A stretch of DNA of 64,000 nucleotides from Bacteroidota bacterium. GTDB lineage: Bacteria; Bacteroidota; Bacteroidia; B-17B0; Aurantibacillaceae. Below, one piece after another: positions 56,437 to 64,000 of the stretch. Position 1 is the first letter of the stretch. Each line of letters begins with the position of its first letter. The stretch covers positions 176,354-240,353 of the forward strand of contig JAUXZS010000016.1 in the NCBI GenBank assembly GCA_030692515.1, read 5' to 3'. The notes under the pieces are model-generated. The model ran no database searches and was not told the origin of the DNA. It was given only the letters and a program-made list of their open reading frames with translations. The position numbers and the translations under genes are program-made.

Positions 56437-56790
56437 ATGTCTACTAAAATGAAAAAATCAATTTTTTTAACATCGATTTTAATTTGTGCGCTACAATTCT
56501 CTTTTTTTGCACAAACAAAACAAAAAGCTTCAGCTCCTAGCGATGCTACAACTGGTTATACTTATGATTTTGATAAAGCTAATGAATTAATTATTGAGCG
56601 TTTATCAAATCCAACAGAATCTAACAAGGATGTACAAACGATTACAGAAGAAAAAAGTTTTCCAAAACTTACAGTTGGACAAAAAATAGACGCAGATTAT
56701 AGAAAGAAATTGGCCGAATGGGTTGAAAAAAACCCAAGCCTAATTATTTCTACTTTAAAAAATAGAAAAGAAATTGTTTACACATATTAA
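56437..56790 (+). CDS. Small exported protein upstream of the second T9SS surface protein
   Basis: A protein of 117 residues from the ATG at 56437, or 113 from the ATG at 56449. The signal peptide (KKSIFLTSILICALQFSFFAQ) makes these starts far better than a GTG at 56392. The mature part is charged and helical: YTYDFDKANELIIERLSNP, then FPKLTVGQKIDADYRKKLAEWVEKNPSLII. No family recognised. It ends 9 bp before the 1020-residue surface protein, so the two are probably coexpressed; it may aid or accompany that protein. A TATCTTTA at about 56420 is a near-match -7 box. Confidence 0.65.
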   Translation: MSTKMKKSIFLTSILICALQFSFFAQTKQKASAPSDATTGYTYDFDKANELIIERLSNPTESNKDVQTITEEKSFPKLTVGQKIDADYRKKLAEWVEKNPSLIISTLKNRKEIVYTY

Positions 56791-56799
56791 TCGTTCAAG

Positions 56800-59700
56800 A
56801 TGAAAAAATTAATTGCACTTTTATTTGTTCTAGCTTTCTTTGGCGGAACTTCTCAAACCCAAATGCCTATTGGTCCACAAACCAACAATTTTAGTGGTAT
56901 GGTAAGAGGTTATCACTTTACTGCTCCGGTAGCATTTAATTTGTGTGCCTTATATATTCCACCAGATGCTCCTGGTGCGGCTGGGCAAAATCAACACATT
57001 AGAGTTGTAAGATTTACAGCTGCTGCTCCACCGGCCTTTCCAGGAGTAACAAATGGTTTTGTTCAGTTATTTACAATTACAAATGCTGCTCCCAACGCAA
57101 CCGTTGCTTGTAATATTCCAATTAATGCCGGAGATATTATTGGTATTTATGGTGCAAGAGCAGGAAACTGTATTAACAGTTATGATGGTGTAGCATTTGC
57201 AACCACTATTATGGGTAACCCTACAATTTGTAGAAGAAGCGGCATGCAAGCTTGTATTGCAGGTGGTGCTCCTATGGCGAATATTTGGTCAGAAATTAAC
57301 TACAACATTGGTCGTATTTTTATGTACTATAATTGTTGTCCTACTCCCACTATTACTACTGTTCCTTCGGCAACAAATATTTGTAGTGCTGCAGGAACCA
57401 GTGTCACTATTTTTGGAGGTGGCGCAACCACTTATACTTGGATGCCAGGAAACATTAATACTGCTTCAATTTCAGTTACCCCTTCTGCAACAACGGTTTA
57501 CACTCTAACAGGTGCTACCGCGGGTTGTACTGGTACCGGAACTGTTGGCGTTACAGTAAGTGCCTCTCCAACTATTTCTTCAGTATCTAACACAGGGCCC
57601 GTTTGCCAAGGAGCCGCAGTTACTCTTTCTGTAAACACAACTGTTGCAGGCACTCCATCTTATTCATGGACTGGTCCAAATAATTATACATCGGGTACTC
57701 AGAATCCAGTTATTGCAGGTGCTATGCCAATTCAATCTGGAGCTTATTCTGTGACCGTCAGCAACACTTTCCCAGGAAATATGGTTTGTCAGGCATCAGG
57801 CTCTACCACTCTTGACGTTATTCCAACATCTTCAATTACAACCACACCAGAATTCACATTATGTCAAGGCACTACATTAAATTTAACAGCCAATTCTGCG
57901 GGGGCAAGTTCTTATTCATGGACTGGTCCTGGCTTTAACTCCGGTCAACAAAACCCATCAATTACCAATGTAATGCCTGCAAATGCTGGCGCATATAATG
58001 TTACTGCCTATTTTGTTAACCCTGCAACTACATTAATTTGCACCTCATCCGCTGTGTCTAACGTTCAGGTGGTTGCCACATCACCAACTACAGTTACCGC
58101 AAGTCCAAATAATTTGTGTCAGTTTACTAATGCAAACATAAGTGCCTCTGCACCTGGTGCTGTTGGTTTCTCATGGGTTGGTCCAAATAATTTTTCGTCA
58201 AACTTAGCTTCTAATGTCATTAATAATATACAACCCGCTTCTGCAGGAATGTATTTTGCAACTGCAACATTTGCGATTGGAACAGTAAGTTGCACGACAT
58301 CCGGCTCTGATCAAATAAATGTTGTGCCCGTTAATCCGGTAATAGTTACCCCATCAATAAGTGTTTGTGAACCAACCAATGCACAGCTTTCTGCAAGTTC
58401 GGCAGGTGCAGTAACCTATTCATGGTCTGGCCCAAATAATTTCTCCGCGCTATATGCTAATCCTACATTATATTTTCCTACACCAGCAATGTCTGGTCAA
58501 TACGTAGTAACAACATCTTATAACAACGGACAACTAACGTGCTACAATTCAAATACAACTCAACTTACTGTAAATCCTAGGTTGACATTTACTTTAGAGC
58601 CTTACAAACAAATGTGTTATAACTCTTTATTAAATGTAAATGGTCCTGTAGGCGCAACTTCTTATTCATGGACAAGCTCTACAGGCTTTTCATCGAATAC
58701 TCAAAACTTAACAATTCCAGGCATTCAGCCTAATCAATCTGGAACTTACACTTTAAATGTTTCTTTAGGGCCATGTATTACCACACAAAAAACACAAATA
58801 GATGTGTTAACTCCTTTAGCGTTTACATTAACGCCACAAAGCAGAACAATTTGCAGAGGCGATAGTGTGCAGTTAGTTGCAGGCTCAACCGGTGGAAGTC
58901 AGAATTATGCTTACGTTTGGAATCCAGGAGCATTTTTAACTTCGCCAACTGGTAGCATTCAATATGGCCACCCAACTGGAACAACAATTTACAATTTAGC
59001 TGGTTACGACATAGCGTGTCCTAACTATACAGTGTTTCATTCATTTACAGTTCAAGTGAATCAACCTCCTATGCCTGATTTACAATTAGATAAAGCGCAA
59101 GGTTGTGAACCGTTGTGTTTATTTTATAATTCAAAAACACAATCTGATGCAGCAATTACAACCTACGATTTTGGTAGCGGCAATGTTATGCAAGCCGATA
59201 GTTTTACCTATTGTTTAACTGAGCCTGGTACTTATAATTTAAAAATTATTTCTTTGGGCAAAAACGGTTGTAAAGGAACTTATGAGTTTCCGGTACCAAT
59301 TGTTGTTTGGCCAAAACCTCACTCTGATTTTAATTGGTCGCCTGAGGTTATCACAACAAGTAATAATCAAGTTACTTTTAACCCAACTTCAAAATATGGT
59401 CCAATTACCAGTCTTAATTGGATGTTTAATGGAACTGGTATAGATGGTTACGATACTACTAATTTAAAAACTCCACAGCGTGCTTTTGAAAACATTGGTA
59501 AATTCCCAATTATGTTAATTCAAAGGACTGATAAGGGTTGTATTGACACTGTTATAAAAATCATTGAAGTAATTGATGAGATGGCAGTTTTTATTCCCAA
59601 CTCCTTTACTCCAAATGGCGATGGCACTAACGATGTGTTTAATGTAAAAGGTTTAGGTTTTAAATTAGACGGCTTTAGTATGGAATTGTTTGACCGTTGG

Positions 59701-59862
59701 GGGCACTCATTATATTTTACTAAAGACGTAACTAAAGGTTGGGATGGGACCGTAAAAGGGCAAGTAGCACAGGATGGCGTTTATATTTATAAAATTAAAG
59801 CTGTTGGTGCAAATGGTGAAGGCAAGAAAGAATATATTGGTCATGTTACTTTGATGAAGTAA
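56800..59862 (+). CDS. T9SS-exported surface protein with Ig-like repeats
   Basis: A 1020-residue protein with signal peptide (1-19, FFGGTSQT). A N-terminal region (about 20-185) has no clear family. Then come one 'CSAAGTSVTIFGGGATTYTW' module as in the 26109 protein and five longer ones of about 85 residues with 'SYSWTGPNNF.S....P.I....P..SG.Y.VT', then PKD-like strands (about 765-925). The last 92 residues are the gliding-motility/T9SS type B sorting domain (FIPNSFTPNGDGTNDVF, LFDRWGHSLYF, WDGTVKGQ, GVYIYKIKA). Likely a cell-surface adhesin or matrix protein. Terminator follows 25 bp later. Confidence 0.88.
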   Translation: MKKLIALLFVLAFFGGTSQTQMPIGPQTNNFSGMVRGYHFTAPVAFNLCALYIPPDAPGAAGQNQHIRVVRFTAAAPPAFPGVTNGFVQLFTITNAAPNATVACNIPINAGDIIGIYGARAGNCINSYDGVAFATTIMGNPTICRRSGMQACIAGGAPMANIWSEINYNIGRIFMYYNCCPTPTITTVPSATNICSAAGTSVTIFGGGATTYTWMPGNINTASISVTPSATTVYTLTGATAGCTGTGTVGVTVSASPTISSVSNTGPVCQGAAVTLSVNTTVAGTPSYSWTGPNNYTSGTQNPVIAGAMPIQSGAYSVTVSNTFPGNMVCQASGSTTLDVIPTSSITTTPEFTLCQGTTLNLTANSAGASSYSWTGPGFNSGQQNPSITNVMPANAGAYNVTAYFVNPATTLICTSSAVSNVQVVATSPTTVTASPNNLCQFTNANISASAPGAVGFSWVGPNNFSSNLASNVINNIQPASAGMYFATATFAIGTVSCTTSGSDQINVVPVNPVIVTPSISVCEPTNAQLSASSAGAVTYSWSGPNNFSALYANPTLYFPTPAMSGQYVVTTSYNNGQLTCYNSNTTQLTVNPRLTFTLEPYKQMCYNSLLNVNGPVGATSYSWTSSTGFSSNTQNLTIPGIQPNQSGTYTLNVSLGPCITTQKTQIDVLTPLAFTLTPQSRTICRGDSVQLVAGSTGGSQNYAYVWNPGAFLTSPTGSIQYGHPTGTTIYNLAGYDIACPNYTVFHSFTVQVNQPPMPDLQLDKAQGCEPLCLFYNSKTQSDAAITTYDFGSGNVMQADSFTYCLTEPGTYNLKIISLGKNGCKGTYEFPVPIVVWPKPHSDFNWSPEVITTSNNQVTFNPTSKYGPITSLNWMFNGTGIDGYDTTNLKTPQRAFENIGKFPIMLIQRTDKGCIDTVIKIIEVIDEMAVFIPNSFTPNGDGTNDVFNVKGLGFKLDGFSMELFDRWGHSLYFTKDVTKGWDGTVKGQVAQDGVYIYKIKAVGANGEGKKEYIGHVTLMK

Positions 59863-59886
59863 ATCAAATAAAATTATTAATAAAAG

Positions 59887-59910
59887 TCCTCGTTTATACG
59901 GGGATTTTTT
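59887..59910 (+). terminator. Intrinsic terminator after the 1020-residue gene
   Basis: TCCTCGT (59887-59893) pairs with ACGGGGA (59898-59904) across a 4-base loop, with one G-T pair, and is followed by six T. Confidence 0.7.
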
Positions 59911-59925
59911 ATTTGACGTAGAAAC

Positions 59926-59960
59926 AAAAAAACCCGCTTTAAATAAAGCGGGTTTTTTTT
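59926..59960. terminator. Bidirectional intrinsic terminator between the surface-protein and response-regulator genes
   Basis: AACCCGCTTT (59931-59940) and AAAGCGGGTT (59945-59954) form a perfect 10-bp stem with a 4-base loop. A long T run follows on the plus strand and A precedes it, so both strands carry a T tract after the stem. It ends the regulator transcript from the right and backs up the terminator on the left. Confidence 0.85.
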
Positions 59961-59978
59961 GAATTTAAATTATAAAAC

Positions 59979-60680
59979 TTATTGATTTACTAAAAGCTTA
60001 AAGCCTTTACCGTGGATGTTAATAATTTCTACTTTAGAGTCGTCTTTTAAATATTTACGAAGCTTTGCAATGTACACATCCATGCTACGTCCGTTAAAAT
60101 AATTATCATCTTGCCAAATAGATTTTAAAGCAAAGGTTCTATCCAAAACATCATTTTGATGCACACATAACAAACGCAATAACTGACTTTCCTTAGTCGT
60201 TAATTTTTGCTCAGCACCATTACGCTGAAGTATCTGTTTCTCAGAATTAAATTGAAATTCTCCAATTTTAAAGTTTACCTCTTCACTTTCCGATGAACGA
60301 ACTTTATTAGTACGACGTAACACTGCTGTTACACGCGCTAACAATTCTTCCATGCTAAAAGGCTTAGTAATATAATCATCGGCACCAGCACCAAAACCTT
60401 CAATAGTATCTTCTTTCATGCTTTTAGCAGTTAAAAAGATGATTGGCACATTTTTATCACTTACTCTAATTTCTTTAGCTAATGTTAATCCATCTTTTAC
60501 TGGCATCATTACATCTAAAAGTAATAAATCAAAAGAGCCTTTAAAAAACAAATCTCCTCCTTTTTTACCATCATCCGCCAGTTTTGTTTCAAAACCCTTA
60601 GCATCTAAATATTCTTGCAAAAGAGGTCCTAAACTCGGATCATCTTCAACTAAAAGTATTCTTGTTTTAACAGTTTCCAT
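59979..60680 (-). CDS. OmpR/PhoB-family response regulator
   Basis: A 233-residue two-domain regulator. The receiver (about 8-120) has the acidic pair in VEDD (11-14), the phosphorylation site Asp56 in LLLDVMMP, Thr84 and Lys106 in TKPF. The C-terminal winged helix (about 140-230) shows LTTKESQLLRLLCVHQNDVLDR and NGRSMDVYIAKLRKYL, the PhoB-type DNA-binding signature. It is 66 bp downstream of the histidine kinase gene and is its evident partner. Regulon unknown; RprXY-like systems of Bacteroidota have a similar arrangement. Confidence 0.94.
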   Translation of the reverse strand: METVKTRILLVEDDPSLGPLLQEYLDAKGFETKLADDGKKGGDLFFKGSFDLLLLDVMMPVKDGLTLAKEIRVSDKNVPIIFLTAKSMKEDTIEGFGAGADDYITKPFSMEELLARVTAVLRRTNKVRSSESEEVNFKIGEFQFNSEKQILQRNGAEQKLTTKESQLLRLLCVHQNDVLDRTFALKSIWQDDNYFNGRSMDVYIAKLRKYLKDDSKVEIINIHGKGFKLLVNQ

Positions 60681-60746
60681 CTTTTTAAATGTTAATTTAT
60701 TTACTTAAAGGTAATCACTAACTATGCCATTTTAACACTTTTAACA

Positions 60747-62291
60747 TTAATTATCAATTGGTAAATGCAAGTTAAAGGTGCTTCCTTTCCCAACTTCACT
60801 ATCAACAGATATTGTGCCATTATGTTTTAAAACTACCGCCAAAACGTACGAAAGTCCTAATCCAAAGCCTTTTACATTATGCACATTTCCGGTAGGGACT
60901 CTATAGAATTTATCGAATATTTTACGTTGATTTTCTTTACTAATTCCTATACCGTTGTCTTTTACTTTTATCATGATTCCTTCAGCGGTATTTTGTGTTG
61001 AAATAACAATTTCGGGAACCCCTTTAGAATATTTAATGGCATTATCAACCAAATTAAAAATAATGTTGGTTAGATGAACTCTATCGGCCTGCAATTTAAA
61101 TTTTGTAGCGTTTAAATTTGTTTGAATTGAACCATGGCGTTGGTCGATTAATAATTGAGTATTATTTATAGCGGTATTAATAATTTCATGAACATCTACT
61201 TCACTTAACTTAAGAATAAATTCTCCCTTATCTAAAATAGAAGTTTGTAAAATACTTTCAACCAAAACACTTAAGCGTTTATTTTCATCACGTATCATTT
61301 TTAGATAACGTTGTTGTTTTTCTGGTGTTTGTGCAATGCTGGAGTCTCCAAGCATTTCGCTTGCTAATGAAATTGTACTAATTGGAGTTTTGAACTCATG
61401 CGTCATGTTACTAATAAAATCATTTTTAATAATAGATAATTTTTTTTGTTTAAGATTATTGGCCATTATATAATAAAAAGAAAAAATAAGAATTACAATT
61501 ACAATTGAGGAAGTAATTAATAAGGGCCACATTTCTTTAAACACATCATTACTTTGATTTGGAAAACGAACAATTAAATATTCCGGATCAACAAATCTAT
61601 TACTTGGCGATAAATTAACTTTATAAGCAAGTCCAATTGAATCTGAAGAGGCCTCTGCATTTATTAGATTGGCATGATGCATACTACCTGGATAAAACAA
61701 TGTTATATTATAACTATGTTTTGCTTTAATGTGTTGCTTTTTTAATTCTAAAGTTAAAATAGAATCTAATAAAACTGTATCAACTGCCTGTTTATAATCT
61801 GTATAATAGCTTTTGGTAGATGTTTCATCAAAAAAACTGTAACCTTTAGTGGGTGTAAAAAAATCGTTACTTCCTTGTGCTTGTAATCCCGCACCTTCCT
61901 TTAAATTTTTTAAGAAACTGGCGGCGGCGGGGTCAAGTTTTAACGAATCATCAATAAGATCTTTTGTAGTAAACATACTTTTCTGAAAGCCATTACTATC
62001 GCTACTAAACTCTTTATAAACTCTAAAATTAATTTGGTTGAACTTGCCGTTTAATGTTGGAGTATTAAACGTAATACCTTGTGTGCGTGTTTTTATTTTT
62101 TTATAAGAACCCTTTGTATCAAGTTTTTCGAGTTTAATGGCTGTATTATTAAGTGCTTCGGTAACTCTCTCTTCAAATAAATCTTGCTTAACTCCAAAAT
62201 CATAATTAATCCAATACACTTGAATGAATATTAGAATTAACAGTGCAACTGAAAAAGAAATTGAAATAATTAATAAAAGGCGTTTATTCAT
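60747..62291 (-). CDS. Membrane sensor histidine kinase
   Basis: A 514-residue kinase. TM1 (about 5-28) and TM2 (about 256-277) enclose a 225-residue periplasmic sensor region of unknown fold. There is no obvious HAMP domain; TM2 leads into a short linker. The H-box is THEFKTPIST with His298. N-box NLVDNAIKYS, G1 KDNGIGIS and G2 GFGLGLSYV are intact. It phosphorylates the downstream regulator. The signal sensed is unknown. A good -7 box lies just upstream at 62299-62306. Confidence 0.93.
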   Translation of the reverse strand: MNKRLLLIISISFSVALLILIFIQVYWINYDFGVKQDLFEERVTEALNNTAIKLEKLDTKGSYKKIKTRTQGITFNTPTLNGKFNQINFRVYKEFSSDSNGFQKSMFTTKDLIDDSLKLDPAAASFLKNLKEGAGLQAQGSNDFFTPTKGYSFFDETSTKSYYTDYKQAVDTVLLDSILTLELKKQHIKAKHSYNITLFYPGSMHHANLINAEASSDSIGLAYKVNLSPSNRFVDPEYLIVRFPNQSNDVFKEMWPLLITSSIVIVILIFSFYYIMANNLKQKKLSIIKNDFISNMTHEFKTPISTISLASEMLGDSSIAQTPEKQQRYLKMIRDENKRLSVLVESILQTSILDKGEFILKLSEVDVHEIINTAINNTQLLIDQRHGSIQTNLNATKFKLQADRVHLTNIIFNLVDNAIKYSKGVPEIVISTQNTAEGIMIKVKDNGIGISKENQRKIFDKFYRVPTGNVHNVKGFGLGLSYVLAVVLKHNGTISVDSEVGKGSTFNLHLPIDN

Positions 62292-62298
62292 TGCAAAT

Positions 62299-62306
62299 CA
62301 AAGATA
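62299..62306 (-). promoter_or_regulatory. TAnnTTTG -7 box before the histidine kinase gene
   Basis: On the minus strand the sequence reads TATCTTTG, ending 8 bp before the start codon at 62291. That is close to the start, so the leader would be very short. No -33 TTG at normal spacing. Confidence 0.35.
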
Positions 62307-62372
62307 GATTATTAAAGCCAAAACATTATTTAAAAAATGATAAATTCTAAATAAATCCGATTTAAAAAGCTG

Positions 62373-62506
62373 CTAGTTAGTCGAACATCAAATTCTCTGT
62401 AACGCTTATCTTTATTGATTTAAACTTTAAATTACGAGATAAATATCTGCCGGAAATATTTACAACGTCTTAAATTTTCGGTATTTTTTTGTCACTTTTG
62501 GCGCTC
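62373..62506 (+). repeat. Second, diverged copy of the left end of the 33214 element
   Basis: Starts CTAGTTAGTCGAACAT, against CTAATTAGTCGAACAT at 33214, and stays alignable for about 135 bp through TTAAATTTTCGG and GTCACTTTTG, at roughly 80% identity by eye. After that the two copies differ: this one has a small hairpin ACTTTTG-GCGCT-CAAAAGT (62494-62512) followed by the palindrome and the insertion sequence. With the histidine kinase leader this fills the gene-free stretch 62292-62533. Confidence 0.7.
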
Positions 62507-62521
62507 AAAAGTAACCAATCC

Positions 62522-62533
62522 CGATAGCTATCG
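62522..62533. repeat. Left 12-bp target duplication CGATAGCTATCG (palindrome)
   Basis: CGATAGCTATCG occurs immediately before the IS left tip and again at 63939-63950 after the right tip. Because it is its own reverse complement, it appears as both a direct and an inverted repeat, and would be mistaken for part of the terminal inverted repeat. Confidence 0.6.
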
Positions 62534-62605
62534 AATTCGCGTCAAGCTAATTCTACGAAAATTAACTTTTATATATTGATAACTAGAAAGATAGAGTAAG
62601 AAAAA

Positions 62606-62665
62606 GGTTTCCTGATTGCAGTATTTTAAATGCGCTAACAAAATAAAAAATGCGCACAGGAAACC
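62606..62665 (+). promoter_or_regulatory. Inverted repeat spanning the transposase start codon
   Basis: GGTTTCCTG (62606-62614) and CAGGAAACC (62657-62665) are perfect 9-bp inverted arms, with the ATG at 62650 and its leader inside the loop. In an mRNA that starts upstream of 62606 the hairpin would bury the start region; an mRNA starting inside the loop would not form it. Confidence 0.5.
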
Positions 62666-63930
62666 GATTCAAAAATAAAATTATCTCATTAAAAGGTAAA
62701 CTAAAAGAATTAAAAATTTATTCACTTTCTCGTTCATGTGATTTTCAAAAGAGAAAAGCTAAGAAGATAACCTCATTAAATCTCATTCTAAGTTTTTATA
62801 ACTGTAATTTGTTAGGAAATTTTTCATTGTCTGGCTGGGCTTTCCAACTTGGCCAACTTATTAATAAGCCTGTTTCCAAACAAGCAATATTCGATAGATT
62901 GGACGGCGATTTTACAAAATTATGTCGTGAATTACTTGATAAATCGTTTAGCTCTAAATTTAGTACAAAGAAGTTATTAAATAGGTTTAGCAATGTTTAC
63001 ATTCAAGACAGTACCTGTATTCATTTACCAACATCTTTATTTAAGTTCTATCAGGGTAATAACAGTTTCACTGGCAATCATTCAGTGGCAAAGGTTCAAG
63101 TGATTTATAATTTAGTTAAAAATACTTTTGAAGAATTAACATTATCTTCTTTTACTCGTAACGACCAAGCCGCTTCTGCTGATATTCTGAAGTATGTTCG
63201 AGCAGGGGACTTAATAGTAAGAGATTTAGGTTATTTTGTTATTAATTCGCTTAAAGAAATTATCAATCGAAAGGCTCATTTTATTTGTCCATTAAGAAAG
63301 GACATCAAACTATTTCATCAAAGTAAGAATCAACTCATAGACTTGAAGAAATTGCTAAAAAACAAAAAGTATTTAAAACAAAATGTTTTGTTAGGAAAAG
63401 AACAACGATTACCTGTAACTCTTATTGCAGTTAAGCTTGGTGAAAATGAAACTAGATATAGACAAAAATGTGCCCTTCATGATCGAGATAAAAGAAAAAA
63501 GATGACCGCTGAAAAAATGTACTTACTTGGGTGGGATATTTTTATATGTTCTTGTCACGAACTAGAACCACAAACAATACAAGATATTTATAGGATCCGT
63601 TGGCAAATAGAAATTATTTTTAAATCTTGGAAAAGTCATCTTAAGCTGGAGCAAAGTATTCCGCAACGATTAGTAAGGCCATTTATTCCTGAAGCAATTA
63701 TTTATTTAACGCTGTTGTTGACGATTCTTTTTATAATGCCATTATATAGGTGGGCACTGAAAATTACTAAAGAAATAAGCCTAATCAAACTAACAAGATT
63801 TGTTGCTTTGTTAATGCCTCAAAATAATTGGATTATAAACCAGGCCCAATTAATTAATAACATTAGATTAATCATTTACGAGGTCAGGAATAGAGATAGT
63901 TTTGCCAACAAATTATCACTTTTAACTTGA
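62650..63930 (+). CDS. IS4-family DDE transposase
   Basis: A 426-residue transposase. The catalytic residues are Asp120 (QDST), Asp192 (VRDLGYF) and Glu321, and the family signature Y-(2)-R-(3)-E-(6)-K is exact: Tyr314, Arg317, Glu321, Lys328. An N-terminal helical part with SKQAIFDRLDG (76-86) precedes the RNase H-like core. It cuts and pastes its own element by hydrolysis and strand transfer. The frame is undamaged. The stop at 63930 falls inside the right inverted repeat, which is common in compact IS elements. Confidence 0.92.
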   Translation: MRTGNRFKNKIISLKGKLKELKIYSLSRSCDFQKRKAKKITSLNLILSFYNCNLLGNFSLSGWAFQLGQLINKPVSKQAIFDRLDGDFTKLCRELLDKSFSSKFSTKKLLNRFSNVYIQDSTCIHLPTSLFKFYQGNNSFTGNHSVAKVQVIYNLVKNTFEELTLSSFTRNDQAASADILKYVRAGDLIVRDLGYFVINSLKEIINRKAHFICPLRKDIKLFHQSKNQLIDLKKLLKNKKYLKQNVLLGKEQRLPVTLIAVKLGENETRYRQKCALHDRDKRKKMTAEKMYLLGWDIFICSCHELEPQTIQDIYRIRWQIEIIFKSWKSHLKLEQSIPQRLVRPFIPEAIIYLTLLLTILFIMPLYRWALKITKEISLIKLTRFVALLMPQNNWIINQAQLINNIRLIIYEVRNRDSFANKLSLLT

Positions 63931-63938
63931 CGCGAATT

Positions 63939-63950
63939 CGATAGCTATCG
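63939..63950. repeat. Right 12-bp target duplication CGATAGCTATCG (palindrome)
   Basis: Matches 62522-62533 exactly; see that entry. Removing the IS and one copy rebuilds a plausible pre-insertion site AATCCCGATAGCTATCGGGG, itself an extended near-palindrome. Confidence 0.6.
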
Positions 63951-63959
63951 GGGTTTGTT

Positions 63960-63983
63960 CAACTTTTTGTCAAGAAAAAGTTG
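63960..63983. repeat. Hairpin repeat to the right of the IS
   Basis: CAACTTTTT (63960-63968) and AAAAAGTTG (63975-63983) form a perfect 9-bp stem with loop GTCAAG. It resembles the hairpin at 22940-22961 and may be the continuation of the interrupted repeat on the left of the IS. No gene in the last 50 bases. Confidence 0.5.
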
Positions 63984-64000
63984 AGACGACAAGTTTACGT

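Larger units (their letters stand above)
62534..63938 (+). mobile_element. Intact IS4-family insertion sequence, about 1405 bp
   Basis: Tips AATTCGCGTCAAG (62534-62546) and CTTGACGCGAATT (63926-63938) are exact inverted repeats of 13 bp. Together with the flanking palindrome the perfect inverted match runs to 27 bp (62520-62546 and 63926-63952). One transposase gene fills most of it. A 12-bp duplication fits the 10-13 bp usual for IS4 family. Transposase and both tips are intact, so it may still be active. Confidence 0.88.

Overview
The window is about 64 kb of AT-rich bacterial chromosome (estimated by eye at roughly one third G+C) and reads clearly as Bacteroidota. The signs are two giant secreted proteins ending in the gliding-motility/type IX secretion (T9SS type B) C-terminal domain with the FTPNGDG motif, a SusC-style TonB receptor paired with a DUF4249 lipoprotein, DUF3098, TAnnTTTG-type -7 promoter boxes, and many small intergenic hairpin repeats. 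It looks like a free-living member of the Flavobacteriales/Chitinophagales breadth; I cannot name the genus. I saw no rRNA, tRNA, CRISPR array or prophage.

Layout. (1) 1-6.9 kb: a polysaccharide locus with an asparagine-synthase-like amidotransferase, a methyltransferase, a polytopic membrane protein (possible polymerase), a GT4 glycosyltransferase and GalE. (2) 6.9-11.1 kb: a very tight minus-strand operon hisS-hutH-NTR-like protein-ppa. (3) 11.2-16.8 kb: a MORN/lectin/pseudo-protease protein, then a TonB receptor with its DUF4249 lipoprotein and a first copy of a small Cys-rich lipoprotein family. (4) 16.8-26 kb: gap, a WG-repeat-like protein, a WalJ-like hydrolase, small membrane proteins (DUF4190, DUF2752), a POT peptide transporter, an IGHMBP2-like helicase and a sterol-desaturase-family enzyme. 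(5) 26.1-31.4 kb: a 1763-residue Ig/PKD-repeat surface protein. (6) 31.5-37.5 kb: a SWIM protein, a structured 425-bp repeat element, pheS with a TPR gene, a MORN-VWA fusion, and four tandem copies of the small lipoprotein. (7) 37.6-45 kb: rlmD, truA, an ABC exporter, trmB, a fused oligopeptide-type ABC ATPase and DedA. (8) 45-52.9 kb: a TolC-like protein and a second envelope-polysaccharide operon gmd-unknown-fcl-barrel protein-WecA-like transferase. (9) 53-56.2 kb: DUF3098, UppP, FtsX and a BI-1 protein. (10) 56.4-59.9 kb: a second T9SS surface protein of 1020 residues. (11) 60-62.3 kb: a histidine kinase/response regulator pair. (12) 62.4-64 kb: a dispersed repeat interrupted by an intact IS4-family insertion sequence.

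How it fits together: much of the content serves the cell envelope. WecA-like transferase, UppP, GDP-fucose synthesis (Gmd, Fcl), GalE, the glycosyltransferase and the barrel protein belong to lipid-carrier-linked surface polysaccharide. The T9SS substrates, the TonB receptor and the small lipoproteins populate the outer surface. Housekeeping translation and tRNA/rRNA-modification genes (hisS, pheS, truA, trmB, rlmD) are scattered between. The most unusual material is a five-member Cys-rich lipoprotein family, a trypsin-fold protein that has lost all three catalytic residues, a MORN-VWA fusion, a hairpin-rich element with terminal inverted repeats and a second diverged copy, and an IS whose 12-bp target duplication is itself a palindrome.
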